From: Tsukamurella sputi
GTDB lineage: Bacteria > Actinomycetota > Actinomycetes > Mycobacteriales > Mycobacteriaceae
Direction: 5' to 3'
DNA: 64,000 nt
Assembly (NCBI RefSeq): GCF_007858445.1
Contig: NZ_VIGV01000002.1
Location: forward strand, 62,001 to 126,000
Position numbers and translations under genes: made by a program
Notes under the pieces: model-generated
Databases searched by the model: none
Told to the model about the DNA's origin: nothing
What the model saw: the letters and a program-made list of their open reading frames with translations, nothing else
Shown: positions 15,624 through 25,393 of the stretch, in pieces
Numbering within the stretch: position 1 is the stretch's first letter
How the letters are laid out: every line of letters begins with the position of its first letter

Positions 15624-16028
15624 GTGCCGAACGCCGACCGCCCCGCCCTCAATCCCGACGCCCTCGCCTTCGTGACCGACCGTCACCTCGCGACACTGAG
15701 CACCCTGCGCGCCGACGGGACCCCGCACACCGTGGCGATCGCCTTCACCTACGACCCGGCCACCGGACTCGCGCGCGTCATCACCTCGGGCGACAGCCAG
15801 AAGGCCCGCAACGCAGCGCGGGGCGGGTACGCGGCCCTCACCCAGGTCGACGGTGCGCGGTGGCTGACCCTCGAGGGCCCGGCGCGGGTGCTCACCGACG
15901 CGGACTCGGTACGCGACGCGGAGGCCCGCTACGCGGTGCGCTACAAGCCGCCGCGGGAGAACCCGAAGCGCGTGGTCATCGAGATCGAGATCGCACGGGT
16001 TCTCGGTTCGAGCACCCTGCGGTCCTGA
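15624..16028 (+). CDS. F420-dependent split-barrel protein, Rv2074 (biliverdin reductase)-like
   Basis: A 134-residue PPOX-type split barrel: [20 protein letters not shown] at residues 15-34, [20 protein letters not shown] at the cofactor-binding region, and [14 protein letters not shown]. Rv2074 of M. tuberculosis, an F420H2-dependent biliverdin reductase, sits in the same place beside the cobL-linked SDR gene (known from memory), so orthology by position is likely. Predicted cytoplasmic; would need F420 made elsewhere. The link between biliverdin reduction and corrin synthesis is unexplained. Confidence 0.85.
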   Translation: MPNADRPALNPDALAFVTDRHLATLSTLRADGTPHTVAIAFTYDPATGLARVITSGDSQKARNAARGGYAALTQVDGARWLTLEGPARVLTDADSVRDAEARYAVRYKPPRENPKRVVIEIEIARVLGSSTLRS

Positions 16029-16035
16029 CGGATCG

Positions 16036-17478
16036 CTAGCGGGACGGGAGGTTCCCGTCCATGTCCTCCAGCGTCCTCCCCTTGGTCTCCGGCACGAACC
16101 GGTAGACGAAGAAGAGCGACAGCAGGGCGAAGGTCGCGTAGAGGCCGTAGGCCAGCGTGAGGTTGCCCTCCATCTTGGGGAAGGTCACCGTGATCGCCCA
16201 GTTCGCCGCCCACTGCGCCGCCGCGGCGAGGGAGAGCGCCGCGCCGCGGATGCGGTTGGGGAACATCTCGCCGAGCAGCACCCACACCACGGGGCCCCAG
16301 CTCACGCCGAAGAAGATCACGAACAGGTTGGCCGCGATCAGCGCGATCACCCCCGCGGCGCCGTTGAGCTCCGGCGTGCCGTCCACGATCGTCGCGGTGT
16401 TGAAGCAGATCGCCATCGTCGCGAGCGAGACCGTCATGCCGATCGAGCCGATCAGGAGGAGTGGACGGCGCCCGATCCGGTCGACGAGCATGATCGCGAC
16501 GATGGTGACGACGACGTTGACGATCGAGGTGAAGACGCTGATCTGGTTGGACTGCGATTCCTTGAAACCGACGGCCTGCCAGAGCATGTTCGAGTAGTAG
16601 AAGATGACGTTGATCCCCACGGCCTGCTGGAAGATCGACAGCAGCAGGCCCACCCAGACGATCGGGTAGACGCCGCCGCCCGGCCGGATGAGATCGCGCC
16701 AGGAGTGCTTCTCCTCCCCGGCGAGGCTCTCCTCGATGCGGGTGACCGTGAGGTCCAGATTCTTCTCCCCCAGGAGCATCGTGAGCACTCGGCGGGCCTC
16801 GGGGATGCGGTGGCGAGCGACGAGGTACCGGGGCGATTCGGGGATCATCGTCGAGGCCACGCCGTACACGATGGCGGGAACGGCCATGACCAGGAACATC
16901 CAGCGCCAGGCCTCCATGCCCAGCCACAGCTTCTCCGAGGCGCCGCCGGCGAGCGAGGCGAGCAGCCAGTCGACCAGGAGCGAGAGGAAGATGCCGACCA
17001 CGATCGCCATCTGCTGCAACGATCCGAGCCGGCCGCGGATCCGCGCCGGTGAGACCTCAGCGATGTACGCCGGTGCGATCACCGACGCCACCCCGACGCC
17101 GATACCGCCGATCACGCGGAACACGATGAGCATCCAGGTGTGGGTGGCGAAGGCGCAGCCCAGGGCACTGAGGAGGAACAGGACCGCCGCGATCTGCATG
17201 ACGCGCAGACGGCCGATCCGGTCCGCGATCCGCCCGGCGGTCATCGCGCCGGCCGCGGCGCCGAGCAGTGCCGACGCGACGGCGAAGCCGAGCGCGTAGC
17301 CGTGGATGCCGAAGCGGCCCTCGATCGCCTTGGTGGCGCCGTTGATCACGGCGCTGTCGTAGCCGAACAGCAGGCCGCCCATCGCGGCGACGACCGCGAT
17401 CTGCACCACGCGGCTGCTGTTCCCCTCGCCCTCCTCGAAGATCGAGGGGCCTTCGGCCGTGGTGCCGCCGTGCGTCAT
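16036..17478 (-). CDS. MFS sugar porter family transporter
   Basis: A 480-residue, 12-segment sugar:H+ symporter type protein. Family signatures: GGLLFGYDSAVINGA in TM1, RIADRIGRLRVM, RVIGGIGVGVASVIAPAYIA in TM4, PESPRYLVARHR before the central loop, QQAVGINVIFYYS in TM7, DRIGRRPLLL and the C-terminal VPETKGRTLEDMD. These mark the galactose/xylose/inositol porter group. Shine-Dalgarno GGAGG precedes the ATG. The substrate sugar cannot be fixed from sequence. Confidence 0.92.
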   Translation of the reverse strand: MTHGGTTAEGPSIFEEGEGNSSRVVQIAVVAAMGGLLFGYDSAVINGATKAIEGRFGIHGYALGFAVASALLGAAAGAMTAGRIADRIGRLRVMQIAAVLFLLSALGCAFATHTWMLIVFRVIGGIGVGVASVIAPAYIAEVSPARIRGRLGSLQQMAIVVGIFLSLLVDWLLASLAGGASEKLWLGMEAWRWMFLVMAVPAIVYGVASTMIPESPRYLVARHRIPEARRVLTMLLGEKNLDLTVTRIEESLAGEEKHSWRDLIRPGGGVYPIVWVGLLLSIFQQAVGINVIFYYSNMLWQAVGFKESQSNQISVFTSIVNVVVTIVAIMLVDRIGRRPLLLIGSIGMTVSLATMAICFNTATIVDGTPELNGAAGVIALIAANLFVIFFGVSWGPVVWVLLGEMFPNRIRGAALSLAAAAQWAANWAITVTFPKMEGNLTLAYGLYATFALLSLFFVYRFVPETKGRTLEDMDGNLPSR

Positions 17479-17500
17479 GGTGCCTCCGGGTGTTCGACTC

Positions 17501-18616
17501 CTAGAGGATCGTCAAGCTGTGGGGCCTGGTGTTCACGGACTCGCAGCCGTCCTCGGTGACGATGACGATATCTTCGATCCGCGCGCCCCACCGGCCACTG
17601 AAGTAGATTCCCGGCTCGATCGAGAAGGCCATGCCCGGTTCGACCGGAATGTCGTTACCCGCAACGATGTAGGGCTCCTCGTGCACCGACAGCCCGATGC
17701 CGTGGCCGGTGCGGTGCAGGAAGAACTCCCCCAGGCCGGCACCGGCGAGCACATCGCGCCCCGCGGCGTCGATCGATTCCGCGCTCACGCCGGGACGCAC
17801 CGCCTCGACCGAGGCGCGCTGCGCCTGCTCGAGCAGCGCATACTGCTCGGCGATCTCCGGGGACGGCGCGCCCATGGCGTAGGTGCGGGTGCAGTCGGAG
17901 TTGTAGCCCGACGCGAGCGGACCGCCGATGTCGACGACCACGATGTCGCCCGCCTCGATCACGCGGTCGGAGACCTCGTGGTGCGGGTCCGCGCCGTGGG
18001 GCCCGGAGCCGACGATGATGAACGCGGCCTCGGCGTGCCCCTCCTCGACGATGGCGGCGGCGATGTCGTCGGCCACCTCGCGCTCCGTCCGGCCCACCCT
18101 GAGGAAGTCGCCGACGCGAGCGTGCACGCGATCGATCGCGGCACCGGCGGCGCGCAGCTCGTCGAGTTCGGCCGCGTCCTTGATCATTCGCAGCCGGCGC
18201 AGCACGTCGGTCGCGAGCCGCACGGAGAGCCCGCGATCGAGCAGCGGAACCAGGTGCAGGGCGGGCACCGCGTCGGCGACCGCCACCGTCGACGCTCCCG
18301 CGAGGAGGCCGAGCACCAGGGCGTACGGGTCGTCACCGTCGACCCAATCCAGAACGGACAGCTCCACTCCCGCTTCCGCCAGCCCCGGCACCGCCGAGTC
18401 CTTGAGGATGGCGAGCTCCAATCGCGGCACGACGAGGCCGAACCCGGACTCGGAGACGACGAGGGCGGTCAGACGCTCGAAGGACTCGCTGACGATGCCG
18501 GTGAGGTAGGCGAGGTCCGGCCCGGTGGTGATCACGAGCGGGGTTCCCGCCGTGGTCGCGAGCTGCCGGGCCTTGGTGAGACGGGTCGCGTACACCTGGG
18601 AAGGGAAGTGGGTCAT
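17501..18616 (-). CDS. M24 family Xaa-Pro-type aminopeptidase (PepE/PepQ-like)
   Basis: A 371-residue pita-bread metallopeptidase. Residues 10-130 form the creatinase N-terminal domain. The catalytic domain carries the five metal ligands: Asp in VVVDIGG, Asp in [10 protein letters not shown], His in [14 protein letters not shown], Glu in FSIEPGIY and Glu in GARIEDIV. Orthologous by position to M. tuberculosis pepE (Rv2089c). Chosen ATG at 18616; only 17 bp separate it from the divergent exonuclease start, with a CACAAT box 6 nt upstream. Confidence 0.9.
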   Translation of the reverse strand: MTHFPSQVYATRLTKARQLATTAGTPLVITTGPDLAYLTGIVSESFERLTALVVSESGFGLVVPRLELAILKDSAVPGLAEAGVELSVLDWVDGDDPYALVLGLLAGASTVAVADAVPALHLVPLLDRGLSVRLATDVLRRLRMIKDAAELDELRAAGAAIDRVHARVGDFLRVGRTEREVADDIAAAIVEEGHAEAAFIIVGSGPHGADPHHEVSDRVIEAGDIVVVDIGGPLASGYNSDCTRTYAMGAPSPEIAEQYALLEQAQRASVEAVRPGVSAESIDAAGRDVLAGAGLGEFFLHRTGHGIGLSVHEEPYIVAGNDIPVEPGMAFSIEPGIYFSGRWGARIEDIVIVTEDGCESVNTRPHSLTIL

Positions 18617-18633
18617 CCTCCGATTGTGACACC

Positions 18634-19587
18634 ATGCTTCTCGTGACGAACGATGCGCGCCCACTGATGCTGCTCGACTCCGCGGGGCTGTGGTTCCGGG
18701 CCTTCTACGCGATCCCGGACAAGGTGAAGGCGTCCGACGGGCGTTCGGTGAACGCGCTGCGCGGATTCCTCGACATGACCTCGCAGCTGATCACGACGCA
18801 TCGTCCGGGACGCCTCGTCGCATGCCTCGACCTGGACTGGCGGCCGCAGTTCCGCGTGGACCTGCTGCCCACGTACAAGACGCACCGCGTTGCCGAGGAC
18901 GGCGACGGCAGCGCGGAGGAGGTGCCCGACACCCTCTCGCCGCAGGTCGACATGATCCTGGAGGTTCTCGAGGCCGTCGGCATCGCGACGGGCGGCGCGG
19001 TCGGGCTGGAGGCGGACGACGTGCTCGGCACCCTCGCCGCGCGGGAGGAGAAGGACCCCGTGATCGTCGTCTCCGGCGACCGGGATCTGCTGCAGGTGGC
19101 CGACGACATCGCTCCCGGCGTGCGGTGCCTGTACATCGGGCGCGGCATCGCGAAGGCCGAGATGTTCGGGCCGGCCGAGGTGGCCGAGAAGTACGGGCTG
19201 CCGCTCGAGCGCGCCGGCGAGGCCTACGCGGAACTCGCGCTGCTGCGCGGCGATCCGTCGGACGGGCTCCCGGGTGTGCCGGGCATCGGGGAGAAGACCG
19301 CCTCGAAGCTGCTGCTCGAGTACGGCTCCCTGGCGGCGATCCGCGCGGCGGCCGCACAGGTCCCGTCTCCGCTGCCCGCCCGCGCCGCGGCGTCGGTGGC
19401 GGCGTCCGCCGAGTACCTCGATGCCGCCTGGGACGTCGTCTGGGTGCAGCGCGACGCCGATGTCGCGCTCTCGGGCGGCGATGAGATGCCCCGGAAAGCA
19501 CGCGATCCGCAGCGCCTGGCCGAACTGGCCGAGGAACTGCGGATCGGAGCGCAGGTGGAACGCCTGCTCGCGGCGCTCGCGGGCTGA
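18634..19587 (+). CDS. 5'-3' exonuclease (PolA N-terminal-like, Rv2090-like)
   Basis: A 317-residue free-standing FEN-type nuclease resembling the 5'-3' exonuclease domain of DNA polymerase I. Acidic metal-binding clusters are visible: [14 protein letters not shown] near residue 10, [32 protein letters not shown], and the H3TH motif [20 protein letters not shown] near 207. Likely removes RNA primers or flaps in replication and repair. Start ATG 18634 lies 6 nt after GATTGT; a GTG at 18643 is an alternative. Confidence 0.9.
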   Translation: MLLVTNDARPLMLLDSAGLWFRAFYAIPDKVKASDGRSVNALRGFLDMTSQLITTHRPGRLVACLDLDWRPQFRVDLLPTYKTHRVAEDGDGSAEEVPDTLSPQVDMILEVLEAVGIATGGAVGLEADDVLGTLAAREEKDPVIVVSGDRDLLQVADDIAPGVRCLYIGRGIAKAEMFGPAEVAEKYGLPLERAGEAYAELALLRGDPSDGLPGVPGIGEKTASKLLLEYGSLAAIRAAAAQVPSPLPARAAASVAASAEYLDAAWDVVWVQRDADVALSGGDEMPRKARDPQRLAELAEELRIGAQVERLLAALAG

Positions 19588-19589
19588 GG

Positions 19590-20246
19590 CTAGCTGGGAG
19601 CGCCCACCTGGTACTTGCCGTCGCTGTCGAGGACCTTGACGGTGACCGTCTTCTGCTTGCCGCCGATGGTGGCGTTGCACGTGAAGGTCTCGCCCTCCTT
19701 CACCTTGACACCGTCGGTCTTGCAGGAGACGTCCTTGGTGTCGGACTCGTTGTAGCTGTCCTTGAGGACCTTCGTCACGCCCTCGTTGACCTTGGCGTTG
19801 TCGAACTTCTTACCGAAGAAGGCGCCGGTGAAGTAACCGATGATCAGCACCAGCGCCACGATCGCGATGATCGCGGCGGCGGCGATGCCGATGATCAGGC
19901 CGGTCCTGGACTTCTTCGGGCCGCCCAGCTGCGGCTGGGCGAACTGCTGCCCGAACTGCTGGCCCGCGAACTGCGGAGGCTGGCCGGGCTGCTGACCGAA
20001 CTGGTCCTGGCCGAACTGCGGCTGCTGCGGGAAGCCACCGAACTGCTGGCCGCCCTGCGGCTGCTGGCCCCACTGGCCCTGGTACTGCGGCGAGATCTGG
20101 GTCTGATCACCCGACGGAGCGCCGAAGCCCTGCTGGCCGTACTGCGGCGCGATCTGGGTCTGCTCCTGCGGCGGCTGCGGCTGGCCGGGCTGCTGCCAGC
20201 CCTGTTGCTGCTGCGCCCACTGGTTCGGATCCTGCGGGTTGCTCAT
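19590..20246 (-). CDS. DUF4333 membrane-anchored protein with Gln/Pro/Gly-rich N-terminus
   Basis: 218 residues: a low-complexity cytoplasmic region (1-112) rich in Gln, Pro and Gly with repeated QQPGQ-like units, one membrane helix (about 115-140, LIIGIAAAAIIAIVALVLII), and an extracytoplasmic DUF4333 domain with two cysteines (DVSCKTDG and FTCNATIGG) likely forming a disulfide. The same arrangement is known for Rv2091c-type proteins beside helY. Function unknown. A good GGAGG precedes the ATG. Ends 2 nt from the convergent exonuclease stop. Confidence 0.88.
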   Translation of the reverse strand: MSNPQDPNQWAQQQQGWQQPGQPQPPQEQTQIAPQYGQQGFGAPSGDQTQISPQYQGQWGQQPQGGQQFGGFPQQPQFGQDQFGQQPGQPPQFAGQQFGQQFAQPQLGGPKKSRTGLIIGIAAAAIIAIVALVLIIGYFTGAFFGKKFDNAKVNEGVTKVLKDSYNESDTKDVSCKTDGVKVKEGETFTCNATIGGKQKTVTVKVLDSDGKYQVGAPS

Positions 20247-20316
20247 GTGTCCACTCCTCCCCGGTCGCCGGCCGACGGCCCGCGACGTTCGCCTCTTCGG
20301 TCAAGATACCCGATGA

Positions 20317-23064
20317 TCAACCCGATTCCGCGACGACGCCGCGCCGGACGGCCGCGATCGCGGCGGTCGCGACGCCGGCCAGCCCGGGCCGGGTGTCGTA
20401 CGAGGTCTGCTTGATCTGATCGAGCAGATCGAGCACCTGCCGGCACCAGCGCACGAAGTCGCCCGCGGGGAGCGGACGGCCCCGCTCGCCCGCCGCGAGC
20501 AGGACCGCAGCCAGGGTGCCGCCGCCGGCCCACTGGTGCATCGGGGCGACGAAACCGATGTCGGGCTCGCGGCTCGGCTCCAGGCGGTGCGCAGCCTCGG
20601 CGGCCACGATGTCGGTCCACCGGTCGGCGATGTCGCGGATCGCCGAGCGCACCGCGCCCGGCACCTTCTCCCCGGTCAGCAGCATGCCGCCGCGTTCTCC
20701 GCGGGATTCGAAGACCAGCGCGCTGACGACCGCCGCCAGGCCCGCCGCGTCCAGCCCGTCGAAGACGCCGTCCTCGATGCACTCGCACACCAGCAGGTCC
20801 GACTCGCTGTAGACGCGCGCCAGTCGGTGTCCGGACTCCGTCAACTCGGGCTCGCCGTCGACGGTCTCGATGTACCCGCGGTCGCTCAGCAGCGCGACGA
20901 TCCGCTCGAAGGTGACGGCGAGCGAGTTCGTGGTGGCACGCACGGTCGCCGCCGAGGACGTGATCTCCCGTTCGAGTCGCGCGTAGCGCTCGGCGAGACG
21001 GTCCAGCTCGGGGGCACGCTGTCCCGTATGGGCGGGGTGCGCGCGCATACGGGCGCGCAGGTCCGCGAGCTGGGTGTCGGATGCGGCGGGGCGAGCTGCC
21101 TTGGCCTGCTGCCGCGGCGCGGAGATGGCGCTGTTGCGGAGCGTGGAGGCGAGGTCGCGCTTTCCCCGGCCCGACCGGTAGTCCGCGTTCTTCGGTACGC
21201 GGAGTGTGCCGAGCACCTGCACCTCGCCCACGAAGTCACCGGCGCCGACCCGTCCGGACCAGCTGCTCTCGGTGACCACCACGGGTTTCGGGTCGCGGCG
21301 GTCGCCGGAGGGCTCGACGACGAGAGCCAGGCCCCGGCGCCGGCCACCGGTGACCGCGATGACGTCACCGCGGCGCAGTTCGGCGAGCGCGGTGGCGGCA
21401 CCGTCGCGCCGGTCCGCGAGGTGCTCGCGGCGCAGCGACCGTTCGCGCGCCCGGACGGCCTCGCGGAGCCGCACGTATTCGACGTAGTCGGCGCCTCCCG
21501 CCGCCTCCGTGATCTGCGCGCCGAGCGTCGCCAGCTCCTTCTCGCCGCGCTCGACCCGCTTCGCCAGCCCGACGACGGACCGATCGGCCTGGAACTGCGC
21601 GAAGCTCGCCTCCAGCAGCCGCTCGGCGCCCCGGCGGCCGAGGCGGTCGAGCAGATTGATCGACATGTTGTAGCCGGGCGAGAACGAGCTGATCAGCGGG
21701 AAGGTGCGCGCACCCGCGAGCCCGGCGACCTCCTGCGGGCGGACTCCCGTCTGCCACAGCACCACGGCGTGCCCCTCGACATCGATGCCGCGACGGCCGG
21801 CGCGGCCCGTGAGCTGCGTGTACTCGCCCGGTGTCAGCTCGACGTGGGATTCGCCGTTGTACTTGACCAGGCGTTCCAGGACGACGGTGCGGGCAGGCAT
21901 GTTGATGCCGAGAGCGAGGGTCTCGGTGGCGAAAACGGCCCGGACCAGGCCCTTGACGAAGAGCTCCTCCACCGCGTGCCGGAAGGCGGGGAGCATGCCG
22001 GCGTGGTGCGCCGCGAAGCCGCGGAGCAGCGCTGCGCGCCACTCCTCGTAGCCGAGCAGATCGAGATCCGCGGGCGAGAACTCGGCGACGTGCTTGTCGA
22101 CGATGCGGCCGATCTCGTCGGCCTGCGCCTGATCCGTGAGCACGACCGGGGAGCGCAGGCACTGGGTGAGCGCCTGCTCGCAGCCGGACCGGGAGAAGAC
22201 GAAGGTGATCGCGGGCAGGAGTCCCTCGGCGTCGAGGAGCGCGATGACGTCCGGCCGCGGGATGGGGCGGCGCGTCGCCTGCGGGCGGCCCCGGCCGGTG
22301 CGGCGGCCGGTGCGGCTGTTGATGCCGGGCTCGAAGCTACGGTCCAGCGACTCGCGCTGCTTGACGTAGCGCACCAGGTCGGCGTCGAGGACGAGGTTCT
22401 TCTGCCCGGCGTCCTGCGCGGTGCGCAGCGCCTTGGTGTCGAAGAGGTCGAAGAGCTTGCGCCCGACCAGCATGTGCTGCCACAGCGGCACCGGGCGGTG
22501 CTCGTCGACGATGACCTCCGTGCTGCCGCGGACCTCGCTGATCCAGGCCCCGAACTCCTCCGCGTTCGAGACCGTCGCGGACAGGCTCACCAGGCGGACG
22601 TCCTGCGGCAGGTGCAGGATCACCTCCTCCCAGACCGCGCCGCGGAAGCGGTCCGCGAGATAGTGCACCTCGTCCATCACGACGTGGCTGAGGCCGTCCA
22701 GGGTGGTCGAGTTCGCGTACAGCATGTTGCGCAGCACCTCGGTGGTCATCACGACCACCGGCGCCGACGAGTTGATCGCGGTGTCACCGGTGAGCAGGCC
22801 CACGTTGTGCGCGCCGTACCGCGCGGTGAGCTCGGCGTGCTTCTGGTTGGACAGCGCCTTGATCGGCGTGGTGTAGAAGCACTTCGTGCCGGCCGCGAGC
22901 GCCAGGTGCACGGCGAACTCGCCGACCACGGTCTTACCGGCACCCGTCGGGGCGCAGACGAGGACTCCGCGCCCCTGCTCGAGCGCGGTGCAGCCCTGTA
23001 CCTGGAAGGGATCGAGGGTGAAGTCGAGCGCGGCGGTGAAGCTCTCGAACTCAGAGGACGTCAT
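20317..23064 (-). CDS. helY: Ski2-like DEAD/DEAH RNA helicase HelY
   Basis: 915 residues. Helicase motifs: VLVCAPTGAGKTVVGEF (motif I, ~residue 35), VVMDEVHYLADRFRG (motif II), LSATVSNAEEFG (motif III), VFATETLALGINMPART (motif V) and YTQLTGRAGRRGID (motif VI). A Ski2/Mtr4-like C-terminal region ends in a DSHCT-like helical domain with HRLARVYSESDLLVCECIEDG. Probable ATP-dependent RNA-unwinding enzyme in RNA turnover. It overlaps tatC by 14 bp and lies in the conserved order helY-tatC-tatA-pafC-pafB. Confidence 0.94.
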   Translation of the reverse strand: MTSSEFESFTAALDFTLDPFQVQGCTALEQGRGVLVCAPTGAGKTVVGEFAVHLALAAGTKCFYTTPIKALSNQKHAELTARYGAHNVGLLTGDTAINSSAPVVVMTTEVLRNMLYANSTTLDGLSHVVMDEVHYLADRFRGAVWEEVILHLPQDVRLVSLSATVSNAEEFGAWISEVRGSTEVIVDEHRPVPLWQHMLVGRKLFDLFDTKALRTAQDAGQKNLVLDADLVRYVKQRESLDRSFEPGINSRTGRRTGRGRPQATRRPIPRPDVIALLDAEGLLPAITFVFSRSGCEQALTQCLRSPVVLTDQAQADEIGRIVDKHVAEFSPADLDLLGYEEWRAALLRGFAAHHAGMLPAFRHAVEELFVKGLVRAVFATETLALGINMPARTVVLERLVKYNGESHVELTPGEYTQLTGRAGRRGIDVEGHAVVLWQTGVRPQEVAGLAGARTFPLISSFSPGYNMSINLLDRLGRRGAERLLEASFAQFQADRSVVGLAKRVERGEKELATLGAQITEAAGGADYVEYVRLREAVRARERSLRREHLADRRDGAATALAELRRGDVIAVTGGRRRGLALVVEPSGDRRDPKPVVVTESSWSGRVGAGDFVGEVQVLGTLRVPKNADYRSGRGKRDLASTLRNSAISAPRQQAKAARPAASDTQLADLRARMRAHPAHTGQRAPELDRLAERYARLEREITSSAATVRATTNSLAVTFERIVALLSDRGYIETVDGEPELTESGHRLARVYSESDLLVCECIEDGVFDGLDAAGLAAVVSALVFESRGERGGMLLTGEKVPGAVRSAIRDIADRWTDIVAAEAAHRLEPSREPDIGFVAPMHQWAGGGTLAAVLLAAGERGRPLPAGDFVRWCRQVLDLLDQIKQTSYDTRPGLAGVATAAIAAVRRGVVAESG

Positions 23065-24055
23065 CGAACCCCGAACGCGGGATCGACGTGCGCGTCACCT
23101 TCTCCGCCTGCCCGACGGGCTGTGGAGCGGCCAGGGCGCTGCCCGACGGTCCCGCGGACGCGCCGATCGGTGCCGGGGCCGATGGCGCCGGCGACGCGGT
23201 CTCGTCGTCGAGCTCGCCCTCCCAGGCGTCGCCGGTACCGCGCTTGTTCTTCATGCGGTCGTGGAACCGGGCGAACTGGATCGACAGTTCGAGCAGAACG
23301 GCCAGCGCAGCACCCAGTGCGAGCATCGTGAACGGGTCCCCCGACGGGGTGATCACGGCCGAGAAGATGAACATCGACAGCAGCATGCCGCGACGCCACT
23401 TCACCAGCTTGGTGTACGGCAGCACGCCGACGAGGTTCAGCGCGACGATGAACAGGGGCAGCTCGAAGCTCACACCGAAGATCGCCATCACGGTGAGCAC
23501 GAAGCTGAAGTACTCGGGGCCCTGCAGGGCCGTCACCTGAGTCTCGTTACCCACGGTGAGGAAGAAGCTGAAGGCGCTGGTGATCATGAAGTAGCCGAGC
23601 ACCGCACCGCTGACGAAGAGCGCGCCGCCGAGCGTCACGAAGATCGCGGTGTACCGCTTCTCCTGACGGCGCAGCGCGGGCACGATGAACGCCCAGATCT
23701 GGTACAGCCACACCGGGCACGCCAGTAGCACGCCGGTCGCGACCGCGACCTTCAGGCGCAGATTGAACTGGTCGAAGACGCCGGTCGCCAGCAGCCGACA
23801 CTCGCCGTCGCGCGTGATCTCGGCGCGTGAGGTGGCCGGCAGGTCACAGTACGGTCCGGTCAGCAGATGGCCGGTGGACGGCAGCCCGAAGGGCCCGTGG
23901 CTGTACCACCAGAAGCCGATGATCGAGGTGAGGGCGATCGCGGCCAGTGACCACAGCAGGCGGGTCCGGAGCTCGTAGAGGTGCTCCACGATCGACATGG
24001 TGCCGTCGGGATTGACGACGGCACGACGACGACGTGGATCTAACGGGATCTTCAA
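23051..24055 (-). CDS. tatC: Sec-independent protein translocase TatC
   Basis: 334-residue core of the twin-arginine translocase that binds signal peptides of folded cargo. Six membrane segments; conserved MSIVEHLYELRTRLLWSLAA near residue 20, LACPVWLYQIWAFIVPAL, and FGVSFELPLFIVALNLVGVL with the functional Glu in the fourth region. The C-terminal ~75 residues are a Pro/Ala-rich cytoplasmic tail. The start is a TTG at 24055, in line with the longer mycobacterial N-terminus; ATG at 23998 would still retain the core. Codirectional with tatA. Confidence 0.94.
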   Translation of the reverse strand: MKIPLDPRRRRAVVNPDGTMSIVEHLYELRTRLLWSLAAIALTSIIGFWWYSHGPFGLPSTGHLLTGPYCDLPATSRAEITRDGECRLLATGVFDQFNLRLKVAVATGVLLACPVWLYQIWAFIVPALRRQEKRYTAIFVTLGGALFVSGAVLGYFMITSAFSFFLTVGNETQVTALQGPEYFSFVLTVMAIFGVSFELPLFIVALNLVGVLPYTKLVKWRRGMLLSMFIFSAVITPSGDPFTMLALGAALAVLLELSIQFARFHDRMKNKRGTGDAWEGELDDETASPAPSAPAPIGASAGPSGSALAAPQPVGQAEKVTRTSIPRSGFDDVL

Positions 24056-24070
24056 AAGGACAGGCGGCGG

Positions 24071-24322
24071 CTACGCCGACTTGTGATCGGCCTCGGACGG
24101 CTGGACCGTCTGCACGTCGATCGGCTGGTCCGTGACCTGCGCCTGCGGCTTCGGTGCCGCCGGCTTCTCGCCCTCGGTCTTCATCTCGTCCATCTCGCTC
24201 TTGAAGATGCGCATCGACCGGCCGAGACCCCGTGCCGCGTCGGGCAGCTTCTTGCCGCCGAACAGGATCAGCAGGACGACGGCGATGACGATCCATGCCC
24301 AAGGAGAATGGGTGAGCCCCAT
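24071..24322 (-). CDS. tatA: Sec-independent protein translocase TatA
   Basis: 83 residues: one N-terminal transmembrane helix ([20 protein letters not shown]), the conserved [20 protein letters not shown] hinge and amphipathic helix, then an acidic and Pro-rich tail. Forms the protein-conducting oligomer with TatC. It ends 15 nt before tatC. GAGG upstream of the ATG. Confidence 0.95.
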   Translation of the reverse strand: MGLTHSPWAWIVIAVVLLILFGGKKLPDAARGLGRSMRIFKSEMDEMKTEGEKPAAPKPQAQVTDQPIDVQTVQPSEADHKSA

Positions 24323-24418
24323 GATGCTGCCTCACTAACTTCGCGAATATCTGTTGTCGAGACTACCGGACGGTTTCCGCGGCGATCGCTGTGAATCCGC
24401 TGGACGCACGTGTCCACT

Positions 24419-25393
24419 TCATGAATAGTTGGCGAGCCCGGCGGCGGCTCGCTCGGCGACGGCGTCGGCCAGCGACTGCGGGCCGAGCACCGTGACTTCG
24501 CCGCCGAAGCTGAGCACGAACCGGACCATCCACGCCTCGGTGGCGTACTGCATGGTCGCGGTGACCGGACCGCCAGGTGCGTCGGAGAGCACCGTGAAGG
24601 GGTGGTACTCGAGCGCCCACGCCGCACCCGGCCCCACCTCGAGGGTGGCGGTGGTCAGCTCGTCGGCGGCGGCACCGTCGAACAGGCCCGTCGCGGGCTC
24701 GACGTGCTGTGGGACGGACGCGGCCTCGTCGAGGACGGTCACCTCGTCGATCCGGTCGAGCCGGAACATCCGCAGGCCCGAGCTCGAACGGCACCAGGCC
24801 TGCAGGTAACTGTGGCCGGCGAAGGTGTCGAGAGCGATGGGGTCGACATCGCGCTCGGTGGCGGCGTCCCGCGTGGCGGAGTAGTAGCGCAGATGCAGGG
24901 CGCGACGATCGCGGAGCGCACCCCGGACGGTGGCCGCGATCGCGGCGATGGGGCCGGTGTCCAGCGCTCCGTCGATCGAGGCCACGGTGTCGCGGCCGGC
25001 GTCGGCCACTGCCGCCTCCAGCTTCGCGATCGCCCGCAGGACCGCCGCCGGGTCCGCGACTCCGGGCGAATCCGCGAGCGCCCGCAGTGCGAGCAGCAGC
25101 GACGCCGCCTCGGGGCCGGTGAGCTTGAGCGGCCGGTCCAGCTTGGCGCTGAACTCGATGTCGACGCCGGCCTCGTCGTAGTCGATCTCGATCAGATCGC
25201 CCGGGAACATCCCCGGTAACCCGCACATCGTCAGGCCCGTGATGTCCTTGCGGAGCTGCGCGACCGTGACCCCCAGATCGGCGGCCGCGCGTTCCAGACC
25301 GGCATCGGGGTGTGATTTGAAGTACGGGATCAGGTTGAGCCAGCGCGCGAGGCGCTGCATCTGCCGGCTGGGCTGTTTGGACTGCGTGCTCAT
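24419..25393 (-). CDS. pafC: WYL-domain regulator PafC
   Basis: 324 residues with an N-terminal winged HTH (about 8-70; LNLIPYFKSHPDAGLERAAA, VTVAQLRKDITGL) and a C-terminal WYL domain (SYLQAWCRSSSGLRMFRLDR near 215) plus WCX extension. With PafB it forms the transcriptional activator of the mycobacterial DNA-damage response, described in Mycobacterium; the name refers to its link with PafA. ATGA overlap with pafB implies equimolar translation. Confidence 0.93.
   Translation of the reverse strand: MSTQSKQPSRQMQRLARWLNLIPYFKSHPDAGLERAAADLGVTVAQLRKDITGLTMCGLPGMFPGDLIEIDYDEAGVDIEFSAKLDRPLKLTGPEAASLLLALRALADSPGVADPAAVLRAIAKLEAAVADAGRDTVASIDGALDTGPIAAIAATVRGALRDRRALHLRYYSATRDAATERDVDPIALDTFAGHSYLQAWCRSSSGLRMFRLDRIDEVTVLDEAASVPQHVEPATGLFDGAAADELTTATLEVGPGAAWALEYHPFTVLSDAPGGPVTATMQYATEAWMVRFVLSFGGEVTVLGPQSLADAVAERAAAGLANYS

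Noticed and set aside
19810-20246. Tandem repeat encoding Gln/Pro/Gly units as a DNA repeat element
   Set aside because: It is in-frame low-complexity coding sequence of the DUF4333 protein, not a mobile or structural repeat.
20536-23331. A 931-codon plus-strand frame opposite helY
   Set aside because: Shadow frame; helY carries all helicase motifs in the opposite direction.
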